The position numbers and the translations under genes were made by a program. The notes under the pieces are model-generated. The model had not been told where the DNA came from, did no database searches, and saw only the letters and a list, made by a program, of their open reading frames with translations. Positions 1-7,034 of a stretch of 64,000 bases of DNA are shown piece by piece. The stretch's first letter is position 1, and each line of letters starts with the position of its first letter. The stretch spans positions 124,001-188,000 of the forward strand of contig WRHN01000001.1 of assembly GCA_009783235.1 (NCBI GenBank), written 5' to 3'. This stretch comes from Candidatus Saccharimonadota bacterium. Its GTDB lineage: Bacteria > Patescibacteriota > Saccharimonadia > Saccharimonadales > Saccharimonadaceae.

Positions 1-334
1 TATCTGCAATTTTGGCTATTGCTGCCGCAGATTTATCACTCGCGATACCCAAATTCTCCATCACTCGAGGAAAATTATTCATAGTATCAAAACGTTTTAT
101 CGCATTGTCTATTTGAGCGGTCATTTTAGACCACGCATTTGTCACAACATTGGCAATAACATTACCGACCGCAACTGCTGCCGCAGAAATTCTATCAAAG
201 GCCGCACTCGAGCGACTTGAATCTTTATCAGTCTGGTTGGCCATTTTATTGACTTGGTCAATAACCCTGGCTAACGCTGCTTCAGCTGCTGAAGAATTTG
301 CCTTTATTGTTAGTGTGAGATCGCTACTTGCCAT
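1..334 (-). CDS. Phage tail tape-measure protein, N-terminal part (runs off the window)
   Basis: An open frame of 111 codons reads leftwards from an ATG at 334-332, preceded by GATAGGA as ribosome binding site, and is still open at base 1. The N-terminus is rich in Ala and Ser with a coiled-coil look. It then has an RFDTMNNFPRVMENLG stretch at about residues 81-96, a signature I recognise from the N-terminal domain of tailed-phage tape-measure proteins, which set tail length and are carried in the tail tube. It marks a prophage or phage remnant at the left edge. Only the first tenth or so of such a protein would be present. Confidence is high on the family and low on whether the phage is intact. 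Confidence 0.82.
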   Translation of the reverse strand, partial: MASSDLTLTIKANSSAAEAALARVIDQVNKMANQTDKDSSRSSAAFDRISAAAVAVGNVIANVVTNAWSKMTAQIDNAIKRFDTMNNFPRVMENLGIASDKSAAAIAKIAD

Positions 335-376
335 GGTTTCCTATCATTTAAATCAGCAGTGCCAAACAACAAGTAA

Positions 377-402
377 ATAAAAACGGCGCTATTTAGCACC
401 GC
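377..402 (-). terminator. Terminator-like hairpin upstream of the tape-measure gene
   Basis: Read on the minus strand, CGGTGC and GCGCCG pair around a TAAATA loop and are followed by TTTTTATTT. It would stop leftward transcription just before the tape-measure gene. No leftward gene end lies immediately upstream, because the next gene to the right faces the other way, so it may be a relic of a rearranged phage operon. Confidence 0.5.
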
Positions 403-474
403 AATCGATATGTTAATTATATCATAATTAGTGTATAATTAAACTATCTAATATGGTGGGAGATAGGAGTAAGA

Positions 475-1254
475 ATGCAGAAAAATCAACTGCGACTAGT
501 AAAAAGTAAAGAATGGTACAAGAAATGGTGGATTTGGATTATTATAATAATCATTTTAGTTTTATTAGGATCATTGCTACCAAAAAGTAGCTTTGCGCCG
601 CCAACCAAACAAAATAATAGTTCCGAAGATACAACTGCCTCGTCTATTGAAGTACCCGATGTTACTGGTCAACAAGCCGACACCGCATATAAAGATCTCC
701 GCAGTAGGGGTTTCAAAGTTGAAATAAAAAGTGATGATGGACGTGATGTTATAGTCAAATCTAATTGGACCGTAAAATCTCAGTCTCTTAATGCTGGTGA
801 TACTGTAAATTCCGGTACTTTTATTGTTTTAGTCGTAACTAAACCAAGTCCAGAACCCGATCCTGCTCCAGAATCAAATGGAAATACACCGGAACAGCCA
901 GGAACTCCAACTCGCTATGTTATTTCAGAAAATACTGCCGAAAAATACTGCCAAGATGCTGCGCTCATCGGCCGTTATATTAACCTCAATGATATAAACA
1001 TCATATGGGCCACTAACTATGGTAAATACTTCGACGATAAAGCCGGTGGCTACGATGAATCTGGCAATCCAATAGCCTTCTTACGCTGGAACGGTAAGTA
1101 TAAAAAGTCTGGTGCGCAAATTATGTTCTCGTGCTGGATTAGCGGCTCAAGTAATGACAATATAACACTTCACTGGCTGTCTATTAATGGTACTGACTAC
1201 GTTGGATCTGCAGCTTTTGGATCATATAATGAATCTGGTACTAAACTAGACTAG
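475..1254 (+). CDS. Membrane-anchored PASTA-domain protein
   Basis: 259 residues. A basic N-terminus is followed by one strongly hydrophobic segment at about residues 18-36 (no lipobox Cys), then one PASTA domain at about 58-123 (starts EVPDVTGQQ), a Pro/Glu-rich linker at about 125-146, and a C-terminal domain of about 110 residues with no family I recognise. PASTA domains bind peptidoglycan or muropeptides, so the protein is probably anchored in the membrane with its bulk outside. A TATAAT at 434-439 and an AGGAG before the ATG give it its own promoter and start. It faces opposite to the flanking phage genes, as cargo genes carried by prophages often do. Its exact role is unknown. Confidence 0.7.
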   Translation: MQKNQLRLVKSKEWYKKWWIWIIIIIILVLLGSLLPKSSFAPPTKQNNSSEDTTASSIEVPDVTGQQADTAYKDLRSRGFKVEIKSDDGRDVIVKSNWTVKSQSLNAGDTVNSGTFIVLVVTKPSPEPDPAPESNGNTPEQPGTPTRYVISENTAEKYCQDAALIGRYINLNDINIIWATNYGKYFDDKAGGYDESGNPIAFLRWNGKYKKSGAQIMFSCWISGSSNDNITLHWLSINGTDYVGSAAFGSYNESGTKLD

Positions 1255-1336
1255 CGTCTTCTAGCCGTATTCATTTTATCCTTAGCTTGAGCCATCTGAG
1301 CGTCCATTTTCTTGCTCTCACGCTCCTGTAGCACTG
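1251..1336 (-). pseudogene. C-terminal fragment of a phage-side gene, broken at the junction
   Basis: On the minus strand the frame ending at 1251 reads LQERESKKMDAQMAQAKDK then MNTARRR and stop, a charged helical tail typical of a real protein end. Going upstream the frame meets a TGA only a few codons before the composition changes (about 1340) and has no ribosome binding site. It overlaps the end of the PASTA gene by 4 nt, tail to tail. It lies in the same direction as the tape-measure gene, so it is probably the remains of the neighbouring tail gene, cut at the phage/host junction. Confidence 0.45.
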
Positions 1337-1660
1337 TTGCTCAGTCTCGTTCTGCTGATTGCGGGAATTATCTTTCTGCTGGTATCAGGCGGGGACGGTG
1401 GCAAGTCCATGGTTCTAAGCGTGCTCTTGTTGATAGTTGGCGTTAGTCTCGGTTTGACTTCTCTGCTTGTTGAAGAACCAAAGCATGAGTCCATTCGTCA
1501 AATAGAAGGCAGTTATCAATTCGTACGTGTGGTAGAATATCTGCCACACGAAAGAACTTTCTGGCTATCGGCTCGCAGTGAGAGCGCGATTGTTGGCTCA
1601 GAAATTCTTGTTCTGTTAGACGACGGGAGCTATATCCCGCTTAGAACAGATAATACTTGA
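1337..1660 (+). CDS. Small two-helix membrane protein, probably 5'-truncated
   Basis: The frame is open from 1286, but the only candidate start near the hydrophobic region is TTG at 1337, with no Shine-Dalgarno sequence. The product (about 107 residues) has two hydrophobic helices (about 1-18 and 25-44) and a polar C-terminal domain of about 60 residues. Base composition is host-like (less AT-rich) from here on, while everything to the left is AT-rich phage-type DNA. I infer that the original 5' end was lost when the phage element joined here. No family is recognised. Confidence 0.4.
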   Translation: MLSLVLLIAGIIFLLVSGGDGGKSMVLSVLLLIVGVSLGLTSLLVEEPKHESIRQIEGSYQFVRVVEYLPHERTFWLSARSESAIVGSEILVLLDDGSYIPLRTDNT

Positions 1661-1662
1661 AC

Positions 1663-1723
1663 GAAAAAGCCAAGGGATCTTATTATTTGCCAAGGTGGCG
1701 CCCCATGCTTCCTTGGCTTTTTC
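1663..1723. terminator. Intrinsic terminator before pnp
   Basis: GAAAAAGCCAAGG (1663-1675) and CCTTGGCTTTTTC (1711-1723) form a perfect 13-bp inverted repeat. The 35-nt loop contains a further GGTGGCGCC element. The T-run lies on the plus-strand side, so it would end transcription of the truncated gene to its left. Confidence 0.75.
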
Positions 1724-1732
1724 ATTATCATT

Positions 1733-1760
1733 TTGGATAAACTTTGTTTCGTGGTAGAAT
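1733..1760 (+). promoter_or_regulatory. pnp promoter and structured leader
   Basis: A -35 TTGGAT (1733-1738) and a -10 TAGAAT (1755-1760) are 16 nt apart. The resulting leader of about 115 nt carries an 8-bp inverted repeat, GTTAAATA (1778-1785) and TATTTAAC (1798-1805), before the GAGAGG ribosome binding site. In other bacteria pnp messages are autoregulated through a leader hairpin; that this hairpin does so is inference. Confidence 0.6.
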
Positions 1761-1884
1761 AGACGCTGAGTTGCTATGTTAAATAGCTGCCGTTAATTAT
1801 TTAACGCAGTGTAGGTGATGGATATCCGTTTTTGCGACGAAAGACAGATACTCGTTACTTACTCTGCAGAAAGAGAGGTCTATT

Positions 1885-4002
1885 ATGATCATCAATCCTA
1901 ATGGGGATAAGCAAATAAAGGTTTCAACTCAGTGGTTGGGCCGCGAATTAAGTTTAGAGGTGGGGCGAGTCGGTTTTCGCACGCCTGGTAGTGTGCTGGT
2001 TCGTTACGGCGATACGGTGGTTTTAGGCTCAGCTGTTGCTGGCTCGGTCAATCCCAATACTGATTTTTTCCCGTTGAGCATAGATTATGAAGAAAAATTT
2101 TATGCGGCGGGCAAGATATCTGGTTCGCGTTTTATCAAACGTGAGGGCCGTCCCAGCGACGAAGCTGTTTTGAACGGACGCCTAATCGACAGGCCGATTC
2201 GTCCGCTTTTTCCAAAAGGCTATCGTAACGAAGTGCAGGTCGTGGCAACTGTGTTGTCTGTTGACCCAGAATTTCGCCCAGATGTCATTGCTATGCTTGC
2301 GGCATCTACGGCTTTAATGTTAACTGGTGCGCCGTTTGATGGCCCAGTGGCTGGTCTGCGTGTTGGTATGACTGACGAGGGTGGATTTACGGCATTTTTG
2401 TCGCGCGAGGCTTACCGCACTGGCAAACTAGACTTAGTAGTGGCTGGTCGTGAAAATGGCATTATGATGGTAGAGGCTGGCATGAAAGAAGTCTCAGAAG
2501 AAGTCGTGGCCGATGCTATTGAGTGGGCGCTGGAAAATATTCAGCCAGCTCTTAAGTTGCAAAAAGACTTGGTCGCCAAAGTTGGCGTTGAAGAACAAGA
2601 ATACGAATTAGTAAAACCTGACGAAAAGTTTCAAGAACAAGTGGATAAGTGGGTAGCTGGGAAGTTCACCGAAAGTCTCCACACTGATTACCCAGAGCGC
2701 AACGAGATGCTGGCTAAAATGCGTCAAGAAATGCACGACACTTTTGCTGGTAAAATGAGCGAAGATGACTACAGGGAAATCAAGCAGGAGTATGACGAAG
2801 CCTTGACTATTGCTATTCATCGTAACGTGCGCGAAGATATCATCACTAAGGGAATTCGCCCAGATGGCCGCAAAACCACTGATGTCAGGCCGCTAAGTTC
2901 TGAGGTGGCAGTATTGCCGCGGGTGCATGGATCCAGTTTATTTACGCGAGGTGTAACCCAGGCTATGAATATCGTTACTTTGGCGCCACTTAGCTATGCG
3001 CAGATGGTTGATACCATGGAAGCTTCCGATGAAGAGCGACATTACATGCACCATTACAATGCGCCAAGCTATACTCTGGGCGAAACCGGTCGTTTAGGCA
3101 GCCCTGGTCGTCGCGAAATTGGCCACGGATATCTAGCGGAGCGTGCGCTTGTGCCGGTTCTGCCAAAGCCAGAAGATTTTCCATACGCAGTTCGCAGTGT
3201 CACAGAAATCATGAGTCAAAACGGCTCCACTTCTATGGCCGCTACTTGCTCGTCGTGTTTGGCTTTGATGGACGCTGGTGTGCCTATCAAGAGCCCAGTT
3301 TCTGGAGTGGCTATGGGCTTGATGGTGCACGGTGAAGATTATTATATTTTGACCGACCTAGCCGACCAAGAAGATTTTGCGGGCGACATGGACTTTAAGG
3401 TTACTGGTACAACAGAGGGAATCACGGCTTTACAAATGGATATGAAGGTGCATGGTTTGCCGCCACAAGTTCTACGTGAGGCACTGGCTCAAGCCAAAGA
3501 CGGCCGCGGGCTGATTTTGGAGCATATGTTGTCAGTCATCTCAGAGCCGCGCGAAGAACTTTCTCCATATGCGCCGCGCATTGAGAAGCTGCAAATCAAC
3601 CCTGACAAAATCGGCACGGTCATCGGTAAGGGTGGCGAGACTATTCAAGCTATCACTAAGGACACTGGCGTGGAAATTGACATTGCTGAGACGGGCTTGA
3701 TTACTTTTGCTTCGAGCGACCCAGAGTCAATGAAGAAGGCTATTGATTGGGTGGCGGGGCTGGTTGAGGAGCCAGAAGTCGGTAAGATTTACAGAGGAAA
3801 AGTTGTGGCCATTAAAGACTTTGGCGCTTTTGTGAACATTCTGCCAGGTATTGACGGCATGTTACATATTTCGCAAATCGCTAATAAGCGTCTAGATAAA
3901 GTTACGGATGCGCTAAAGGACGGACAAGAGGTCAATGTAAAAATTGAGGCGATTGATGATCGCGGAAAAATTGCCTTAACAATGCGCGAAATTGAACAAT
4001 AA
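1885..4002 (+). CDS. pnp: Polyribonucleotide nucleotidyltransferase (PNPase)
   Basis: 705 residues, the usual length. The domain order is complete: first RNase PH-like domain (about 15-145), the helical PNPase linker, second RNase PH-like domain (about 320-540) with the catalytic GDMDFK motif at D501/D503, a KH domain with the IGKGGETI loop at about 580, and an S1 domain from about 633. The enzyme degrades RNA 3' to 5' by phosphorolysis and can add tails in reverse. The start ATG follows GAGAGG. Unlike in many bacteria, rpsO does not precede it. A terminator follows directly, so it is transcribed alone. Confidence 0.97.
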   Translation: MIINPNGDKQIKVSTQWLGRELSLEVGRVGFRTPGSVLVRYGDTVVLGSAVAGSVNPNTDFFPLSIDYEEKFYAAGKISGSRFIKREGRPSDEAVLNGRLIDRPIRPLFPKGYRNEVQVVATVLSVDPEFRPDVIAMLAASTALMLTGAPFDGPVAGLRVGMTDEGGFTAFLSREAYRTGKLDLVVAGRENGIMMVEAGMKEVSEEVVADAIEWALENIQPALKLQKDLVAKVGVEEQEYELVKPDEKFQEQVDKWVAGKFTESLHTDYPERNEMLAKMRQEMHDTFAGKMSEDDYREIKQEYDEALTIAIHRNVREDIITKGIRPDGRKTTDVRPLSSEVAVLPRVHGSSLFTRGVTQAMNIVTLAPLSYAQMVDTMEASDEERHYMHHYNAPSYTLGETGRLGSPGRREIGHGYLAERALVPVLPKPEDFPYAVRSVTEIMSQNGSTSMAATCSSCLALMDAGVPIKSPVSGVAMGLMVHGEDYYILTDLADQEDFAGDMDFKVTGTTEGITALQMDMKVHGLPPQVLREALAQAKDGRGLILEHMLSVISEPREELSPYAPRIEKLQINPDKIGTVIGKGGETIQAITKDTGVEIDIAETGLITFASSDPESMKKAIDWVAGLVEEPEVGKIYRGKVVAIKDFGAFVNILPGIDGMLHISQIANKRLDKVTDALKDGQEVNVKIEAIDDRGKIALTMREIEQ

Positions 4003-4020
4003 TCTTGCTCAAAAACCACA

Positions 4021-4048
4021 AAAAAGTTTGCCGGGGGCAGACTTTTTT
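4021..4048 (+). terminator. Terminator of pnp
   Basis: AAAAAGTTTGCC and GGCAGACTTTTTT pair around a short G-rich loop, ending in a T6 run. Confidence 0.8.
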
Positions 4049-4072
4049 GTTGAAAAGTGCTACAATGTGGTT

Positions 4073-4438
4073 ATGCATACAAAAAGAACTAAGATAGCTC
4101 TGGTTTGGCTGGTTGTCTTGGCGGCTATCGCCGTAGTATTACAAATATTAAATAAGGACACCAATACGATTGGAACAGTCTATGAAATAATCGCTTTTTC
4201 AGTAGCTTTTGCGGCGGTATCATTGGCTTTGTTGCAGAGTTTAGATAACGCCAAAACCACCAGACGGCTCGAGAAGTTAATCCATGAGATGCACGGGTTG
4301 ATGAAAATTGAAGCCAAAGATCGTGAACGTGATTTGAAACTCAAAAAAGAGATCAAAAAAGACCTTGAGCTCGACGCAAAAGAGCTAAAAATCTTAGAAG
4401 AATACGAAAAAAATGACCAATCAAGAAATTCTAGCTAG
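4073..4438 (+). CDS. Small two-helix membrane protein with charged C-terminal coil
   Basis: 121 residues from the ATG at 4073. The frame is open upstream to 3992, but that part overlaps the pnp terminator, and a TGCTACAAT box (TACAAT at 4061-4066) lies exactly 6 nt before this ATG, which decides the start and predicts a leaderless message. Two hydrophobic helices (about 7-25 and 38-58) are followed by a Lys/Glu-rich helix of about 60 residues likely to form a coiled coil. No family is recognised. Its end overlaps the next gene by 26 nt. Confidence 0.65.
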   Translation: MHTKRTKIALVWLVVLAAIAVVLQILNKDTNTIGTVYEIIAFSVAFAAVSLALLQSLDNAKTTRRLEKLIHEMHGLMKIEAKDRERDLKLKKEIKKDLELDAKELKILEEYEKNDQSRNSS

Positions 4439-5069
4439 TCTACAGGACCTAGCCGAAAAAGATGGCAAGTACCGCGAGTTTATTGCGCGCGTTGTGAAAG
4501 ATGAAACGGTTGACTATTTGGGTGTCAGGGTGCCAGATTTGCGTAAACTGGTGCGTGAAATTGCCCAAGGCGATTGGCGGGAATTTCTGATAAATAACAC
4601 CTGGCGTACGCACGAAGAAAAAATGTTAACTATGATGCTACCGAAATACATCAGGCCAAAACTGGTTGCGAGCGAGCTTTTTTCGTATTTTGACGAAGTT
4701 TTGCCTCACTTGTCCAGCTGGGCGCAGACCGACACTTTGGCCACGAAGTATACTCAGATTCAAGCCAGTCAAACAGAGTCGTATAGAGTGATTTTGGATT
4801 ATATAATAAGCGACGAGCCGTGGACGGTGCGCTTTGGTTTAATTTTGCTACAAGAGAATTTTTTGAACGACGAATTTATTGACGGCGTTTTGATTTTGGT
4901 GAAGAATATTGAGACAGGCGAGTATTACATCAAAATGGCCGCGGCGTGGTTGTTGGCGACTGCGGCGATCAAGTATCGCGATAAAGTAGAGTGGGCCTTA
5001 GACAATGTTGACGCCGAAATAGCCAAATTTGCTCGTCAAAAGATGCGTGATTCGCGACGGGTTAGTTAA
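4413..5069 (+). CDS. DNA alkylation repair protein, AlkD-like
   Basis: 218 residues made of helical repeats, matching AlkD-type (COG4912) DNA glycosylases, which remove bulky or positively charged alkylated bases with a HEAT-like fold. Recognisable features are the YLGVRVPDLRKL start, a W-x-x-x-D motif (SSWAQTD, about residues 96-102) where the catalytic Asp sits in the family, and the EPWTVRFGLILLQENF helix carrying the conserved Arg. It overlaps the preceding membrane protein gene by 26 nt, so the two are probably co-transcribed from the leaderless promoter at 4061. Confidence 0.85.
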   Translation: MTNQEILASLQDLAEKDGKYREFIARVVKDETVDYLGVRVPDLRKLVREIAQGDWREFLINNTWRTHEEKMLTMMLPKYIRPKLVASELFSYFDEVLPHLSSWAQTDTLATKYTQIQASQTESYRVILDYIISDEPWTVRFGLILLQENFLNDEFIDGVLILVKNIETGEYYIKMAAAWLLATAAIKYRDKVEWALDNVDAEIAKFARQKMRDSRRVS

Positions 5070-5115
5070 AATGTCGAGTTTATGCTATAATGCGGGAGTA
5101 GTGACATCTTAATGG

Positions 5116-5192
5116 GCACCCGTAGCTCAGCGGATTAGAGTACTTGGCTTCGAACCAAGTGGTCGCAGGTTCGAATCCTGCCGGGTGTACCA
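5116..5192 (+). tRNA. tRNA-Arg (anticodon TCG)
   Basis: Full cloverleaf of 77 nt with encoded CCA. The acceptor is GCACCCG paired to CGGGTGT (G-T at the end), the anticodon stem is CTTGG/CCAAG with loop CTTCGAA, and the T-arm loop is TTCGAAT. First of a cluster of three tRNAs. Confidence 0.95.
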
Positions 5193-5209
5193 CGAAACAC
5201 TATCAATTT

Positions 5210-5286
5210 GCACCAGTAGCTCAGCGGATTAGAGCAGCGGGCTTCTATCCCGCGTGTCGGGGGTTCGAGTCCCTCCTGGTGTACCA
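5210..5286 (+). tRNA. tRNA-Arg (anticodon TCT)
   Basis: 77 nt with encoded CCA. The acceptor is GCACCAG/CTGGTGT, the anticodon stem GCGGG/CCCGC with loop CTTCTAT. Only 17 nt separate it from the preceding tRNA-Arg, whose body it closely resembles. Confidence 0.95.
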
Positions 5287-5292
5287 TGTAAT

Positions 5293-5310
5293 ATTCACAA
5301 CGTTGTGAAT
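5293..5310. repeat. 18-bp perfect palindrome between tRNA genes
   Basis: ATTCACAACGTTGTGAAT is a perfect palindrome in the 45-nt gap between tRNA-Arg and tRNA-His. It could be an RNA processing hairpin in the tRNA precursor or a protein-binding site; nothing here decides between them. Confidence 0.5.
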
Positions 5311-5331
5311 ACAACAACGAATATATGATAT

Positions 5332-5409
5332 GGTGGCTATAGCTCAGTCGGTTAGAGCGCCAGTTTGTGGCACTGGAGGTCGCAGGTTCAATTCCTGTTA
5401 GCCACCCCA
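5332..5409 (+). tRNA. tRNA-His (anticodon GTG)
   Basis: The acceptor is GTGGCTA/TAGCCAC with the extra 5' G (position -1) opposite a C discriminator, both hallmarks of tRNA-His. The anticodon loop is TTGTGGC, the T loop TTCAATT, and CCA is encoded. A weak hairpin CGCC-TGAAAG-GGCG with T-run follows at about 5434-5455 and may end the tRNA transcript. The remaining bases to 5606 show no feature apart from the promoter of the next gene. Confidence 0.95.
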
Positions 5410-5618
5410 TAATTGCGAAAAATTCGCCAGAATCGCCTGAAAGGGCGTTTTTGTTTTTTAAGATTTTGCTTCGCAAAAGTAACGGCGCATCGAACGGCGC
5501 TTTCACTAATTGAGTTTTTATACTCATTAAAAGCTAGGTCATCGCTAAAATCTGATTTCGTCGTTCATAGCTCGCTAGTCGTAACAGACTGCAACCAAAA
5601 CTGTGGTATAATGTCGGT

Positions 5619-6440
5619 ATGGCAAAAGTGCTGAACAGGGACTTGGTAGATGGTGCTTACTATGAAGCAGCCGATTTCATTTTGTTCAAGGATGACTGCA
5701 TAAACTTTATGAAACAGATACCAGAAAACTCAATAGATATGATTTTTGCCGATCCCCCTTATAATCTGTCAAATGGCGGATTTTCTGTTCATGCTGGCAA
5801 GCGAGTTTCGGTTAATAAAGGTAAGTGGGACGAAAGCAAAGGCGTTGAAAAAGATTTCAGTTTTCATGTTCAATGGCTAGAAGAGTGTCGCCGAGTTTTG
5901 AAGCCAAGCGGCACAATTTGGGTTAGCGGGACTTATCATTCGATCTATCAGTGTGGCTATGCATTACAATTGCTCGGCTACAAAATCTTGAACGATGTTG
6001 CTTGGTATAAGCCAAATGCTTCGCCAAACTTGTCCTGTCGTTATTTCACAGCAAGCCACGAAACGCTTATCTGGGCGAGAAAAGAGGAAAAAAGCAAACA
6101 CACTTTCAACTATGAGGTGATGAAAGACGGCGATTTCTCAGAAGATTTTATGAAAAAGCCAAATAAACAAATGCGTTCTGTTTGGTCTATTGGAACACCT
6201 CGCCCAGAGGAGAAAACTTTCGGCAAACACCCTACGCAGAAATCATTGAAACTGCTAGAACGCATTGTTTTAGCAGCAAGCAATAAAGGCGATGTAATTT
6301 TAGACCCATTTACCGGCAGTTCTACGGCGGGCATTGCCACCGCAAAACACGGGCGCAAATTTATCGGTATAGATATGGAAAAAGAATATTTGGATTTATC
6401 AATTAAAAGGTATAACGAATTAAAAGGAGTAAACAGATGA
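5619..6440 (+). CDS. DNA adenine methyltransferase, beta class, DpnA-like (restriction-modification)
   Basis: 273 residues. Motif IV DPPY is at 45-48, before the AdoMet-binding motif I (DPFTGSSTAG, about 228-237), the order of beta-class N6-adenine or N4-cytosine methylases. The NLSCRYFTASHETLIWARK stretch closely resembles DpnA of the DpnII system. It protects host DNA from the nuclease encoded just downstream (4-nt ATGA overlap). TATAAT at 5607-5612 is 6 nt before the ATG, so the message should be leaderless. The target sequence cannot be told from the protein; GATC or GANTC are possibilities. Confidence 0.88.
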   Translation: MAKVLNRDLVDGAYYEAADFILFKDDCINFMKQIPENSIDMIFADPPYNLSNGGFSVHAGKRVSVNKGKWDESKGVEKDFSFHVQWLEECRRVLKPSGTIWVSGTYHSIYQCGYALQLLGYKILNDVAWYKPNASPNLSCRYFTASHETLIWARKEEKSKHTFNYEVMKDGDFSEDFMKKPNKQMRSVWSIGTPRPEEKTFGKHPTQKSLKLLERIVLAASNKGDVILDPFTGSSTAGIATAKHGRKFIGIDMEKEYLDLSIKRYNELKGVNR

Positions 6441-6970
6441 AGGCTGGTGGAGTTGGTGGTGCAAATACAAAAACAGGCTTAGTGTTTGAAGGAGAAACTG
6501 ATTTAGCAAGTTTCCTATCAAAACAAAAAGATTATAGTGTGAAAAACAACGGTAAATATCAAGATGTTTACTATAAGAGTAAACTTGTCGGTAATATTTT
6601 TCAGAAACACGGACTTTATCGTTATTTGGACGAGCGCGGAGTAGATTGGCAAAATGTTTTATCAAAGAAACTCCTGCCTGATGATTCAATTTATGTAATT
6701 ATCAATAATACAGCATATGTCGTTGAAAAAAAGTTTCAGAAAGTCGCCGGCTCTGTTGACGAAAAACTACAAACTTGCGATTTCAAAAAGAAGCAATACA
6801 TAAAATTATTTTCTCTGCTGAATATTGAGGTTGAATATATGTATCTGCTGTCTGACTGGTTTAAGAAAGACGAATATAAAGATGTGCGTGACTACATTGT
6901 GACAGTCGGCTGCCATTATTATTTTGAATATATACCACTACAAAAATTAGGCTTGCCTGTTCCAACATAA
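6437..6970 (+). CDS. Type II restriction endonuclease, PD-(D/E)XK fold
   Basis: 177 residues. It begins with a Gly-rich GGVGGANTKTGLVFE segment common in small type II nucleases and has a catalytic constellation P81-D82 ... E97-x-K99 (YVVEKKFQ), followed by the conserved VAGSVDEKLQTCDFKKKQY helix. It should cut unmethylated DNA at the site protected by the upstream methylase, with which it forms a two-gene operon. Composition is more AT-rich than the neighbours, and the pair sits next to a tRNA cluster, consistent with acquisition by transfer. Confidence 0.82.
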   Translation: MKAGGVGGANTKTGLVFEGETDLASFLSKQKDYSVKNNGKYQDVYYKSKLVGNIFQKHGLYRYLDERGVDWQNVLSKKLLPDDSIYVIINNTAYVVEKKFQKVAGSVDEKLQTCDFKKKQYIKLFSLLNIEVEYMYLLSDWFKKDEYKDVRDYIVTVGCHYYFEYIPLQKLGLPVPT

Positions 6971-7034
6971 TCATAATCAGTGAATTGCTTCGGCTAATTG
7001 CACGACTGTTCTCTTATGTGGTAGTATTAAGCTA

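Noticed and set aside
150-380. Plus-strand frame of 76 codons at the left edge
   Set aside because: Shadow of the minus-strand tape-measure protein, which has the recognisable motif and a ribosome binding site.
5135-5527. Minus-strand open frame of 130 codons
   Set aside because: It is the reverse complement of the tRNA-Arg, Arg and His genes; such antisense-of-tRNA frames are a common false annotation.
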